Shown here: positions 8,822 through 15,548 of the stretch, in pieces
How positions within the stretch are numbered: position 1 is the first letter of the stretch
How the letters are laid out: each line of letters begins with the position of its first letter
Origin: Endozoicomonas sp. 8E
Lineage (GTDB): Bacteria; Pseudomonadota; Gammaproteobacteria; Pseudomonadales; Endozoicomonadaceae
NCBI RefSeq assembly: GCF_032883915.1
Contig: NZ_CP120717.1
Location: forward strand, 874,501 to 938,500
Length of the DNA: 64,000 nucleotides
Direction of reading: 5' to 3'
The notes under the pieces: model-generated
Seen by the model: only the letters and a program-made list of their open reading frames with translations
Told to the model about the DNA's origin: nothing
Database searches by the model: none
Made by a program: the position numbers and the translations under genes

Positions 8822-9217
8822 TTGGCGCGTGGACTTAATGTGCATAAAGATTCAGGCTGGTTGACCATACTTAGATCTATTAAGCCAGGGCTGGAAGTAT
8901 TGCGAGATAATGAGTGGGTTCCGATTGTTCCAAGGCCACAATCATTTATCGTAAATTTTGGATGCGCTATGGAGATTCTCATGCAGAATGCAGAAACACA
9001 GATTGCAGCAGTCGCACATAGGGTAATGGAGCAACGATCAGAACAGAAGAATGAACAGGAACGATTCTCTTATGCACTTTTTATTGATAGTAATGTGGAT
9101 GCAGACTTATTTAAGTATAACTCTAAAGGGGGGCTTGTTTTTGAGACTGGCTTCAAAGAATTTTTAGACAATATTTTACGTAATACTTATGAAGCTGATT
9201 CGGAAGGGTTGTATTAA
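8822..9217 (+). pseudogene. C-terminal fragment of an isopenicillin-N-synthase-like 2OG-Fe(II) oxygenase
   Basis: The 131-residue frame contains the C-terminal half of the double-stranded beta-helix of this family: HKDSG (iron ligands H and D of HxD), LTILRSIKPGLEVL, WVPIVPRPQSFIVNFG, then HRV (third iron ligand) and ERFSYALF with the co-substrate-binding arginine/serine. Complete family members are over 300 residues; the N-terminal half (about 170-200 aa) is missing. Upstream the frame stays open only to 8756 and does not resemble the family. Intact members oxidise small molecules or act in antibiotic or plant-hormone-type biosynthesis; this fragment is probably inactive. It sits between the EamA gene and another truncated gene, suggesting a decayed biosynthesis/export cluster. 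Confidence 0.75.
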
Positions 9218-9220
9218 CGA

Positions 9221-9391
9221 ATGGTAAAAGAGAATTCCATGCTATTTGACAATAGTGATTCTTCTGTAAAAAGAGGAGCTCTTATCGTTTTTACTATGGC
9301 TGTGTTTTTTGTAGGTGCTCTAATTTTTGGGCTGTATTTATTTGTGTATTTATTTGGGTGTCCTAATTATTCTAATTATTATTATTCTTAA
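9221..9391 (+). pseudogene. N-terminal fragment of a membrane transporter, cut off by an element end
   Basis: The ATG at 9221, three bases after the oxygenase stop, starts MVKENSMLFDNSDSS followed by a basic residue pair and a hydrophobic helix (GALIVFTMAVFFVGALIF). This looks like the first membrane segment of a major-facilitator-type or similar carrier. From about 9318 the DNA matches the right end of the transposase element, so the last 20 or so codons (LYLFVYLFGCPNYSNYYYS) are element-encoded before TAA at 9391. The rest of the carrier is absent. The short gap suggests it was cotranscribed with the oxygenase gene before disruption. Confidence 0.6.
9315..9390. mobile_element. Solo right end of the transposase element
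   Basis: GTGCTCTAATTTTTGGGCTG, a partial 12-bp unit (9333-9344), then the full 26-bp terminal unit (9345-9370) and an AT-rich tail. It matches the sequence just before and at the right end of copy 1, without any transposase. The hairpin is weaker here (GCTC with GGGC). Confidence 0.7.
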
Positions 9392-9490
9392 TCCCCGTGA
9401 CATGTTCTTAAGCTTTTCACCATAGGGTGGCGAGTCCAACAGGACGAATGTTTGAACTCACGACTCGTTACGGTGCTTCCTTCGTTGCTG

Positions 9491-10435
9491 TCAGCCTGCC
9501 CCGCATTCAGGGAGCACTACAGAACCGGGTAATGAGGTTCGTGCAATCCAGGAGGTTGGCATTGCTTTATCAGAACCGAAGAAACATGCAGACAAAATCG
9601 CACCTAATGGAATGGCCCTTCCACAACTGTCACCACCACAGTAAATATTTTCTCTCACTGTCTTTTCATAGTTTTCAGCCTGTAAGAGGAGGTGGGTGAT
9701 CACTATAAATGAAGCGTCAAGACCGCAGTGCATTCCCACCTCCTGTGCAACCTCTTTTGGTCTGCGGCTGAGCATTGATTCAGCAATGTTGATTGCCTTT
9801 GCAATGTCTACGCTTACTTCTTTTGCCTGTTCCACACACAGCTCAGGTGAGTGGCACTTGTGTGCACTTTTTATCATTGTGGCAACGGCTCTGGCGTAGC
9901 TGACGGCGACATCGCTATTGTTGGTGACACGTACCGCTGACTCTACCTTTTCCATTAAATCCTGGTCCTGACCATGGGCACTAATCAGAGGTGGAAGCTT
10001 TGATAATGCCGGATTTTGGGTATCGTCAGCACCGCAGGCACTGAGAGGTTCTTCACGGCTCTTTCTTTGATGAAGAGTGAGCAAGGTCTCCCTGGTTGGA
10101 TGATCCGTATAACCTTGCCACTGACCACCAAAGTCAAACCATTTTTGAAAGGATTCTATGTAACCCAGCTCCGAATAATGGCCGTTGGCTATGATAGCAT
10201 CCTGCATCGACAGCAACTGTGCGCCGTAATGGGAAAACTCACCGGCCTGCTTTCCTTCATGGGCAAAGTACCCTTTGTCTTCATATTCTGCCCGGACAGG
10301 CGTATGAAACTCTGGATTTTCACCGCCGTACTTTGCAATCAGGGCTTGATCGTACAACCAGTGAAATCCCATGGCAGCGGCATCAGCGACTAAGGCGCCA
10401 ATAACTGATTCATAGGCTCTTTGTCGTTCATTCAT
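9491..10435 (-). CDS. ADP-ribosylglycohydrolase-family protein
   Basis: A 314-residue member of the ADP-ribosylglycohydrolase superfamily, whose members remove ADP-ribose from proteins or small molecules using metal ions. The ATG at 10435 is chosen because it has AAAGG upstream and gives the family start MNERQRAYESVIGALVADAA; the frame continues upstream to 10567 without support. Seen motifs are GALVADAAAMGFHWLYD (variant of the N-terminal GxxxGDAxG), GEFSHYGAQL where canonical enzymes have TDDT, and GGDSCGRAIPLG instead of GGDTDT. Thus several usual metal-ligand aspartates are not in place, as in a divergent subgroup. After AMPTSWIARTSL the tail (PGSVVLPECGAG) looks short and unrelated, so the C-terminus may be truncated or shifted. 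It stands alone between mobile elements. Confidence 0.75.
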   Translation of the reverse strand: MNERQRAYESVIGALVADAAAMGFHWLYDQALIAKYGGENPEFHTPVRAEYEDKGYFAHEGKQAGEFSHYGAQLLSMQDAIIANGHYSELGYIESFQKWFDFGGQWQGYTDHPTRETLLTLHQRKSREEPLSACGADDTQNPALSKLPPLISAHGQDQDLMEKVESAVRVTNNSDVAVSYARAVATMIKSAHKCHSPELCVEQAKEVSVDIAKAINIAESMLSRRPKEVAQEVGMHCGLDASFIVITHLLLQAENYEKTVRENIYCGGDSCGRAIPLGAILSACFFGSDKAMPTSWIARTSLPGSVVLPECGAG

Positions 10436-10579
10436 TTTAATACCTTTCTGTTTCGTGATATGCCTGCCTGAATTTTTAGACTTTGTTATCAAACGACACA
10501 AATTTTTTTTAGAAAATACTCCCACATCCATCAAGCAGCTCCATTTCCTGACAAACCTGATAAACATCAGGATAAAATG

Positions 10580-11850
10580 ATTAGGACACCCTAATATTTG
10601 ACAAAAAAATCAATTCGTCTATTTTTTCCGTTGCTGATTTTTATTTCCGGCAGGAGGGGTTATGACCCGTGCACGAAGTTCTTTGATCGACCCAAGTTCC
10701 ACGCCTTATTATCACTGCATAGCTCAATGCGTGCGCAGAGCATATTTGTGTGGAGAGGATAATTTAACAGGCAGAAACTACGAGCACCGTCGGCAGTGGA
10801 TTGTAGATAAACTCAGGGAAATGGTTTCAATCTTTTCTATAGAAGTCTGCGCCTATGCTGTCATGTCGAATCACTATCATGTGGTTTTGCATATCAATCA
10901 AAAACCTGCCAGAGAGTGGACACGAGATGAAATTTTGAGTCGATGGACAAGTCTTTTCACAGGGCCACTTCTGGTTCAGAGGTATCTTGCTGCTGACCAG
11001 CTGAGTCATTCAGAACTGGCTCGCGTGGACGAATTTGTTGAAGAGTATCGAAATCGTTTAACGAACATCAGCTGGTTCATGCGTTGTTTGAACGAGTACC
11101 TTGCCCGTGAGGCTAACCAGGAAGATGGTTGCAAAGGTCGCTTCTGGGAAGGGCGGTTTAAAAGTCAGGCGTTGTTGGATGAGGCAGCGTTGTTGACCTG
11201 CATGGCCTATGTTGACCTGAATCCGCTCCGTGCCGAAATGGCGGAAACTCCAGAAGGATCAGACTTCACGTCGATACAGGAACGAATAGAAAATTTGGCG
11301 GGTTCTGATACCCGGAAGCAGCCAATCACCCTAATGCCTTTTCGATCACAGGGGCAAAATCCGGCTAAGGCGTTGCCTTATATTCTTCATGATTATCTTG
11401 AGTTGGTCGACTGGAGTGGGCGTGCAGTCCGATCCGATAAGAAAGGTTCAATCCCTTCAGATATCCCACCTATTCTGACCCGACTGGAAATTGATTCCAA
11501 TGAATGGCTCAAAACCATGAGATGGAATAACCGCTTCTATCGGGCAGTGGGCAGGCTGGAAGCCATGAAAACTTTTGCTCGGGAAATGGGGCAGCAATGG
11601 GTACAGGGGTTGTTTACCTGTAGTCGTTTATTTCGTTGTGTAAGTTGATTGCTTAATTTTTCCGTTTTTATTTGTTTCTCCTGCCATCTGGGGAGCTCTT
11701 TTATTTCTGATTTTCCCTCCTTTTGAGTGATTCGCTTGTTGTCTTTTATGATAAACGATTAATATCCTCTTTTGAGTGGCTGTCAGGGCTTAATGGACTG
11801 CTGGGCTCTCGGTTTTTGAGCCGTATTTATTAGGTTTTATATGGATGTCT
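10580..11850 (+). mobile_element. Y1/RAYT-type transposase element, copy 2 (intact gene)
   Basis: The left end ATTAGG-ACAC-CCTAAT (10580-10595) is itself a small hairpin and contains AGGACACCC as in copy 1. The element includes the complete transposase gene and a right hairpin GGCTC/GAGCC at 11804-11822. The right terminal motif is degenerate (ATGGATGTCT at 11841-11850) and runs into a pyrimidine tandem repeat. Compared with copy 1 the hairpin has a compensating base-pair change. Confidence 0.7.
10662..11648 (+). CDS. Y1-family (RAYT-like) transposase
   Basis: A complete 328-residue single-strand transposase of the Y1 HUH family, in the branch resembling REP-associated tyrosine transposases. 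The HUH metal-binding motif is NHYHVVLH (near residue 72), a candidate catalytic tyrosine lies in LNEYLAREANQ, and the downstream GRFWEGRFKSQALLDE and YVDLNPLRAEM blocks are typical of the family. The start ATG follows GGCAGGAGGGG. It is the parent-like form of the broken copy at 6512 and of the relic at 21274. Flanking inverted AGGACACCC/GGGTGTCCT-type motifs suggest the sequences it recognises. Confidence 0.9.
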   Translation: MTRARSSLIDPSSTPYYHCIAQCVRRAYLCGEDNLTGRNYEHRRQWIVDKLREMVSIFSIEVCAYAVMSNHYHVVLHINQKPAREWTRDEILSRWTSLFTGPLLVQRYLAADQLSHSELARVDEFVEEYRNRLTNISWFMRCLNEYLAREANQEDGCKGRFWEGRFKSQALLDEAALLTCMAYVDLNPLRAEMAETPEGSDFTSIQERIENLAGSDTRKQPITLMPFRSQGQNPAKALPYILHDYLELVDWSGRAVRSDKKGSIPSDIPPILTRLEIDSNEWLKTMRWNNRFYRAVGRLEAMKTFAREMGQQWVQGLFTCSRLFRCVS

Positions 11851-11980
11851 TATTCTCCTTTCTATTCTCCCTTTATATGGATGTCCTATTCTCTCTATTC
11901 TCTCTATTCTCTCTATTCTCTCTCCTCTCCCTCTGCTCTCCTGTTCTCCTCTGCTCTCCTGTTCTCCTCTGTTCTCCTTA
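11841..11980. repeat. Pyrimidine-rich tandem repeat at the right end of copy 2
   Basis: Two degenerate right-end motifs (ATGGATGTCTTATTCTC at 11841 and ATGGATGTCCTATTCTC at 11878) are followed by four exact 9-bp units CTATTCTCT (11886-11921). Two 18-bp units made of CTCTGCTCT and CCTGTTCTC follow (11931-11966), then a partial unit. An open frame on the minus strand here (RIERIERIERIG) is a by-product of the repeat and not a gene. Confidence 0.85.
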
Positions 11981-12050
11981 CAGAAACCGAGGATAATGCT
12001 GCCTTTTATGGCAATGAAATCCATGGCTGTGCTGTGAGCCAAATATCGAA

Positions 12051-12118
12051 GAGCCGGGGGTGGGAAATCCGCACGCCGGGATCTGAGGGGGTTGGAGCTA
12101 CAATTGGTAGCTCCTTCT
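12051..12118 (+). ncRNA. Probable group II intron 3' remnant (domains V and VI)
   Basis: GAGCCGGGGGTGGGAAATCC followed by GCACGCCGGGATCT (12051-12084) has the 34-base size, leading AGC triad, GAAA tetraloop and GCACG segment of group II intron domain V. The 5' side of the upper stem pairs imperfectly. It is followed by a perfect 8-bp hairpin GGAGCTAC/GTAGCTCC (12094-12101 with 12107-12114), in the place of domain VI, and by CTAC near the expected 3' splice end. No maturase gene or 5' intron domains lie upstream, where the transposase element ends, so only the 3' end survives. Confidence 0.55.
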
Positions 12119-12207
12119 ACCCGGTGACGGTGAGAGCAATCTTACCTCCTACTCGTTCTTAGTACGCGCTTTCTGCCTGTTTGAAAATAATCCACAGCCC
12201 TACGCCG

Positions 12208-15201
12208 TCAACTTTCACCCTCCACAGGTTCTGACCAGGCCTGTTGCATCATTTTTACCTTAATCATCCCGTCAGAATAGATATCGCTATCCTCGGGAGC
12301 TTTGCTTTTTAATTGCTCACCGGCTTTGTTGAGAATATTGTCGCTCAAAGCATTCAGGTCATCACGACAGGAAGCTGTAAGGGTTATAAATGCATTTTTC
12401 AGATGGATATCATTTCCAGATAAATCCGGAGCGTATAAAACGATTCTAACCAGTGCTGAAGCTATCAGGTCAGTCGCTTTGTCTATTTCGTTGTCAGCCA
12501 TTAAAAAACGGGCTTCTGAAAAACAATGAATGACAGATGTAATAATTTGTACGAGCTGGGTACGGGCATCCAGCTCTGGTTTTCCAAAGTAGAATTTTTG
12601 ACGTCGATAAGACTGCGTTAACTCTTCATTGGCATAATCTGCTGCCATTTGCTCATCCTCGCTATGGGATGCCGCGACATTCAACATGGCCTTGCGGGAA
12701 TGGGCATAAATTCTTTTTCTGAGAGGATCTGTTGTTCCGAATTCAAAAATATTGGCCAAAAAGTTAGCTATAGACCGGGAAACCAGATCCATGCTGTGGA
12801 AATAAGCTTTAATGGACGCCTGCACTACAAAGCCTGTTATACCAAGCATATATTCGCCATAAACTGCCCAGGAATCCAGGACATCCTGAGCATACTCTGT
12901 ATCCTCCTGATCACATTTAATACCCCAGTTATTTAATATATCCAGGTAACTATCCTTAATGGCTTTGTCACCATAGTTTGAATCCAGCTCGGCAAGATGA
13001 AGTAAAACCTGCTTTGCATAAAGAGGCATCAGATTTTTTTGTTGTAGCATGTTGAGAGCATTGCTCAATCGTGCATTGGCCAGGGCAGAGATGACCCTAC
13101 TGCTGGTTTTAAATTCCGGATGATAATATCTGAGGACGTAAGCGGAGTACGCGACCACCCTGGCCGAATCTGTATAGTTTTTCTCCTCATCCGTCAAAAG
13201 GGTGCTCGCCAGTAACCAGCATTTAACCAGCATGGCTTCCATCGTCATTTTATAGGAGCGACTGGTTTGAGCTTCAATACTGAGTTTCCGATGTACAACA
13301 TTCACCTTGGCAGCAAGCTCGTTCTGAATCTCCTGATCTTCCGGATCAAGAATGCCGGTTGTGCTGCCTATCCCGTTTTTAACGACAGTTTGCAGATGCA
13401 CAATGGCAGGTTCACCCACTGAACGAAGTCCGAACTCTATCATTGACAACAGGAAATAATAACTGGCCAGTTGCCAGAAATGTTTTTGCCCGGTTTTCTT
13501 TGGATCAACTTTATCAATGGTTAAAGGTTTGATCAGCCCCATTATCATTGAATACCCGAGAGCGGCACCATGTATTGTTGTGGTAGTCACGGTCTCTCTG
13601 CTGGGCAAATATTGGTAATACCATGGAGATTCTTCTTCGGGTTCAGTCAATCCCTCGGGTGGACACCCTTCTGCGGGGCAACTGTCAGTCTGGTTGTTGG
13701 TTGCCACTAAATGGGATGCAACAGGTTTTGCACCATCCAAAGAAATCTTTGCCCAGCTTTTGGTGAGCTCCTTGTACCCTTCACAATCAGAACAAGCAGG
13801 GTCGAGAATTTTAACCTGTTTATAGATCTTCTTAACCTCCGATACCGATTTAATGGGCTGGTAAGCCATCAAAAGGCTTCTCATAAGTGTGTCCTGAGCG
13901 TTGACTTCAACAATCTCCCGATAATTTTGCACCAGGGCACCGGCTAAAATAGGGGCTTTTTCAGAGGGGGTTCTGTAGGCATCCGCAAAGTGAATAATCA
14001 GTAACTCCATTGCCCTTTGACTATTTGATCGGGCGAAATTGGGTTGCTCAGCCAGAATCATCCCCGCTTTTTTTTGCAGAGTACTGAAATACTGGTTGCT
14101 ATAATCAGCGATACCGGATGTTCTGTTGACCGATGACCCGGTATTAATAGCACCCCAGTTTTCAAGGGAACGCCTTGACTGAGAAGCAAAGCGTTCCATA
14201 TTTTCTTTTGTGGTTGACAGTCCGACTATTTTGGAAAAATGTTTAGTTATCACCTCAATAGCGACATGTTTTTTATCAGCAAAATAAAGGAAAGTTCCGG
14301 GTACAGAAACCCCTAAAATAAAAATACTTGTTCTGATTTGATCTTTCGAAACACTTTTTAGCAATGACTTAATAAGCCCTGTTTCCTCAAGGTTGGAATG
14401 GGAGGCAAGAACTTTTAGCTCATCCATCGCATCGTTTTCATATTGAAGACAATCAACACGATCAACTTTCCACTGATTCAGGATGTCGCAATACCTGAGA
14501 CCCATAGTGGCCGAATGTTTCATCAGGGGGTCCATAGCCTTCAGATAGTATGTTACTCGAGATCTGAAACCAGGATGCTGACGCCAGTCAATGGCTCGGC
14601 TAAAGCTAGGGTAAACACTGTCGAAAACATCAAGGGCTTTAGCCTCTGGATGAAGGTAAACCATGGATAGAGCATTAAATGCAATTAATGCTGCGGCGCG
14701 ATCTTTATCGCCTCTGGACATAGCCAGGCTTGCCGAAGAAGACACTGTATCAATAATGTCGAGTAGCCGGAAATAGGTTTTTCTGGCCTTTTGCGCATGA
14801 AGACTTAATATTGAAAATGTTGATAGTGAGCGGTAAAGCAAATCTGATTGCAGTTCGTCTGTCTTTTTAGTTATATGACTGTCCGATAAAGCTTTATAGC
14901 TGATACTTTCCAGGCGGGCACTGATATTATCAGTGAGGTGTTGGCTCATAGCTCTTTGTACATTATTACTGTGAATCTTTAATAGTTTGTATAGAAACTT
15001 ATGGCCTTTAGAATCCAGATACTGATCAAGAGTAGTGATCGCTACCTCTGAGCCAAGGGGGATCAGCCCCCAAGCGACACCTGTCTTTAAATGATCTGTT
15101 ATGTAAAATTGATGATCGTCATCATCCTGCTTCTCTGTGCCTAAAGCAGATTGACCAAACAGCACGAACGTGATGATCAAGTTCACCGTAATTTTGTTCA
15201 T
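12208..15201 (-). CDS. Exported 997-aa protein with four degenerate modules, function unknown
   Basis: I do not recognise a family. The start MNKITVNLIITFVLFGQSALG is a good signal peptide. The mature part is helical with about four divergent repeats. Each begins with a hydrophobic helix (residues about 40-60, 288-308, 577-600, 785-808) and contains a block with Pro-x-Glu, as in VYLHPEAKA (181-189), RTPSEKA (410-416), RYYHPEFK (691-698) and, more loosely, LYAPDLSG. In the first and third modules DILNQW/DILNNW follows 57-60 residues later, then a cysteine. Modules two and three are separated by a Pro/Cys-rich linker (NNQTDSCPAEGCPPEG, 502-517). It is transcribed divergently from the nucleotide translocase gene across a 347-bp gap containing palindromes. 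Periplasmic or outer location is inferred; the hydrophobic helices may be membrane-interacting. Confidence 0.8.
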   Translation of the reverse strand: MNKITVNLIITFVLFGQSALGTEKQDDDDHQFYITDHLKTGVAWGLIPLGSEVAITTLDQYLDSKGHKFLYKLLKIHSNNVQRAMSQHLTDNISARLESISYKALSDSHITKKTDELQSDLLYRSLSTFSILSLHAQKARKTYFRLLDIIDTVSSSASLAMSRGDKDRAAALIAFNALSMVYLHPEAKALDVFDSVYPSFSRAIDWRQHPGFRSRVTYYLKAMDPLMKHSATMGLRYCDILNQWKVDRVDCLQYENDAMDELKVLASHSNLEETGLIKSLLKSVSKDQIRTSIFILGVSVPGTFLYFADKKHVAIEVITKHFSKIVGLSTTKENMERFASQSRRSLENWGAINTGSSVNRTSGIADYSNQYFSTLQKKAGMILAEQPNFARSNSQRAMELLIIHFADAYRTPSEKAPILAGALVQNYREIVEVNAQDTLMRSLLMAYQPIKSVSEVKKIYKQVKILDPACSDCEGYKELTKSWAKISLDGAKPVASHLVATNNQTDSCPAEGCPPEGLTEPEEESPWYYQYLPSRETVTTTTIHGAALGYSMIMGLIKPLTIDKVDPKKTGQKHFWQLASYYFLLSMIEFGLRSVGEPAIVHLQTVVKNGIGSTTGILDPEDQEIQNELAAKVNVVHRKLSIEAQTSRSYKMTMEAMLVKCWLLASTLLTDEEKNYTDSARVVAYSAYVLRYYHPEFKTSSRVISALANARLSNALNMLQQKNLMPLYAKQVLLHLAELDSNYGDKAIKDSYLDILNNWGIKCDQEDTEYAQDVLDSWAVYGEYMLGITGFVVQASIKAYFHSMDLVSRSIANFLANIFEFGTTDPLRKRIYAHSRKAMLNVAASHSEDEQMAADYANEELTQSYRRQKFYFGKPELDARTQLVQIITSVIHCFSEARFLMADNEIDKATDLIASALVRIVLYAPDLSGNDIHLKNAFITLTASCRDDLNALSDNILNKAGEQLKSKAPEDSDIYSDGMIKVKMMQQAWSEPVEGES

Positions 15202-15221
15202 TAGTCACCTGATAGGTTGAA

Positions 15222-15244
15222 AAAACCGGTTTTAACCATTGGTT
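15222..15244. promoter_or_regulatory. Paired palindromes upstream of the 997-aa gene
   Basis: AAAACCGGTTTT (15222-15233, perfect 12-bp palindrome) is followed immediately by AACCATTGGTT (15234-15244). They lie 21-43 bases before the start codon of the leftward gene, in the divergent intergenic region with the nucleotide translocase. This is a candidate operator by position and symmetry only. Confidence 0.35.
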
Positions 15245-15278
15245 GTTGATATTCATAGTAACCTGACTGCCCCCTGCC

Positions 15279-15346
15279 CTCTCGAGAGTGTTGCGTAAGT
15301 TCTGGTTCCCATGCTTTCAAGCCCTGTGGCTCCCGTCGCGGGAGCC
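15279..15346. repeat. Palindromic intergenic sequence between divergent genes
   Basis: The palindrome CTCTCGAGAG (15279-15288) is followed by an 8-bp hairpin GGCTCCCG-TCG-CGGGAGCC (15328-15346) lacking a T tract. The surrounding stretch (GGTTCCCATGC, GCATTCCCACGG) has the look of a dispersed intergenic repeat, but no second copy is in this window. No gene is seen in 15202-15548. Confidence 0.4.
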
Positions 15347-15439
15347 CATACCATCTCTGAAAGGGATAAAGAACGCATTCCCACGGAGATCATAGTAATG
15401 GGTTTTCGGACTTTTGCGAAAATCTCGGTCGAGCGAGGA

Positions 15440-15467
15440 TTTACGGCAATTTTGCAATAACTATAGT
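15440..15467 (+). promoter_or_regulatory. Candidate sigma-70 promoter for the nucleotide translocase gene
   Basis: TTTACG (15440-15445), a 16-base spacer, then TATAGT (15462-15467), 81 bases before the start codon. A second weaker pair, TTGTCG and TAGATA with 17-base spacing, follows. The assignment is by eye only. Confidence 0.3.
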
Positions 15468-15548
15468 TAGAAAAAAGTTGTCGTATTTAACCTTTTCGAC
15501 TAGATAAAGTGAGTTTGTCTCAGAATTCACCATTCACAAGGCGATAAA

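Noticed and set aside
9427-9699. Plus-strand 90-codon frame overlapping the 3' end of the ADP-ribosylglycohydrolase-family gene
   Set aside because: Mostly antisense to a supported gene; the first 20 codons (ELTTRYGASFVAVSLPRI) could be a fragment of something but cannot be assigned.
11830-12042. Minus-strand frame encoding Arg-Ile-Glu repeats
   Set aside because: Produced by the CTATTCTCT tandem repeat; no ribosome binding site or sequence outside the repeat that looks coding.
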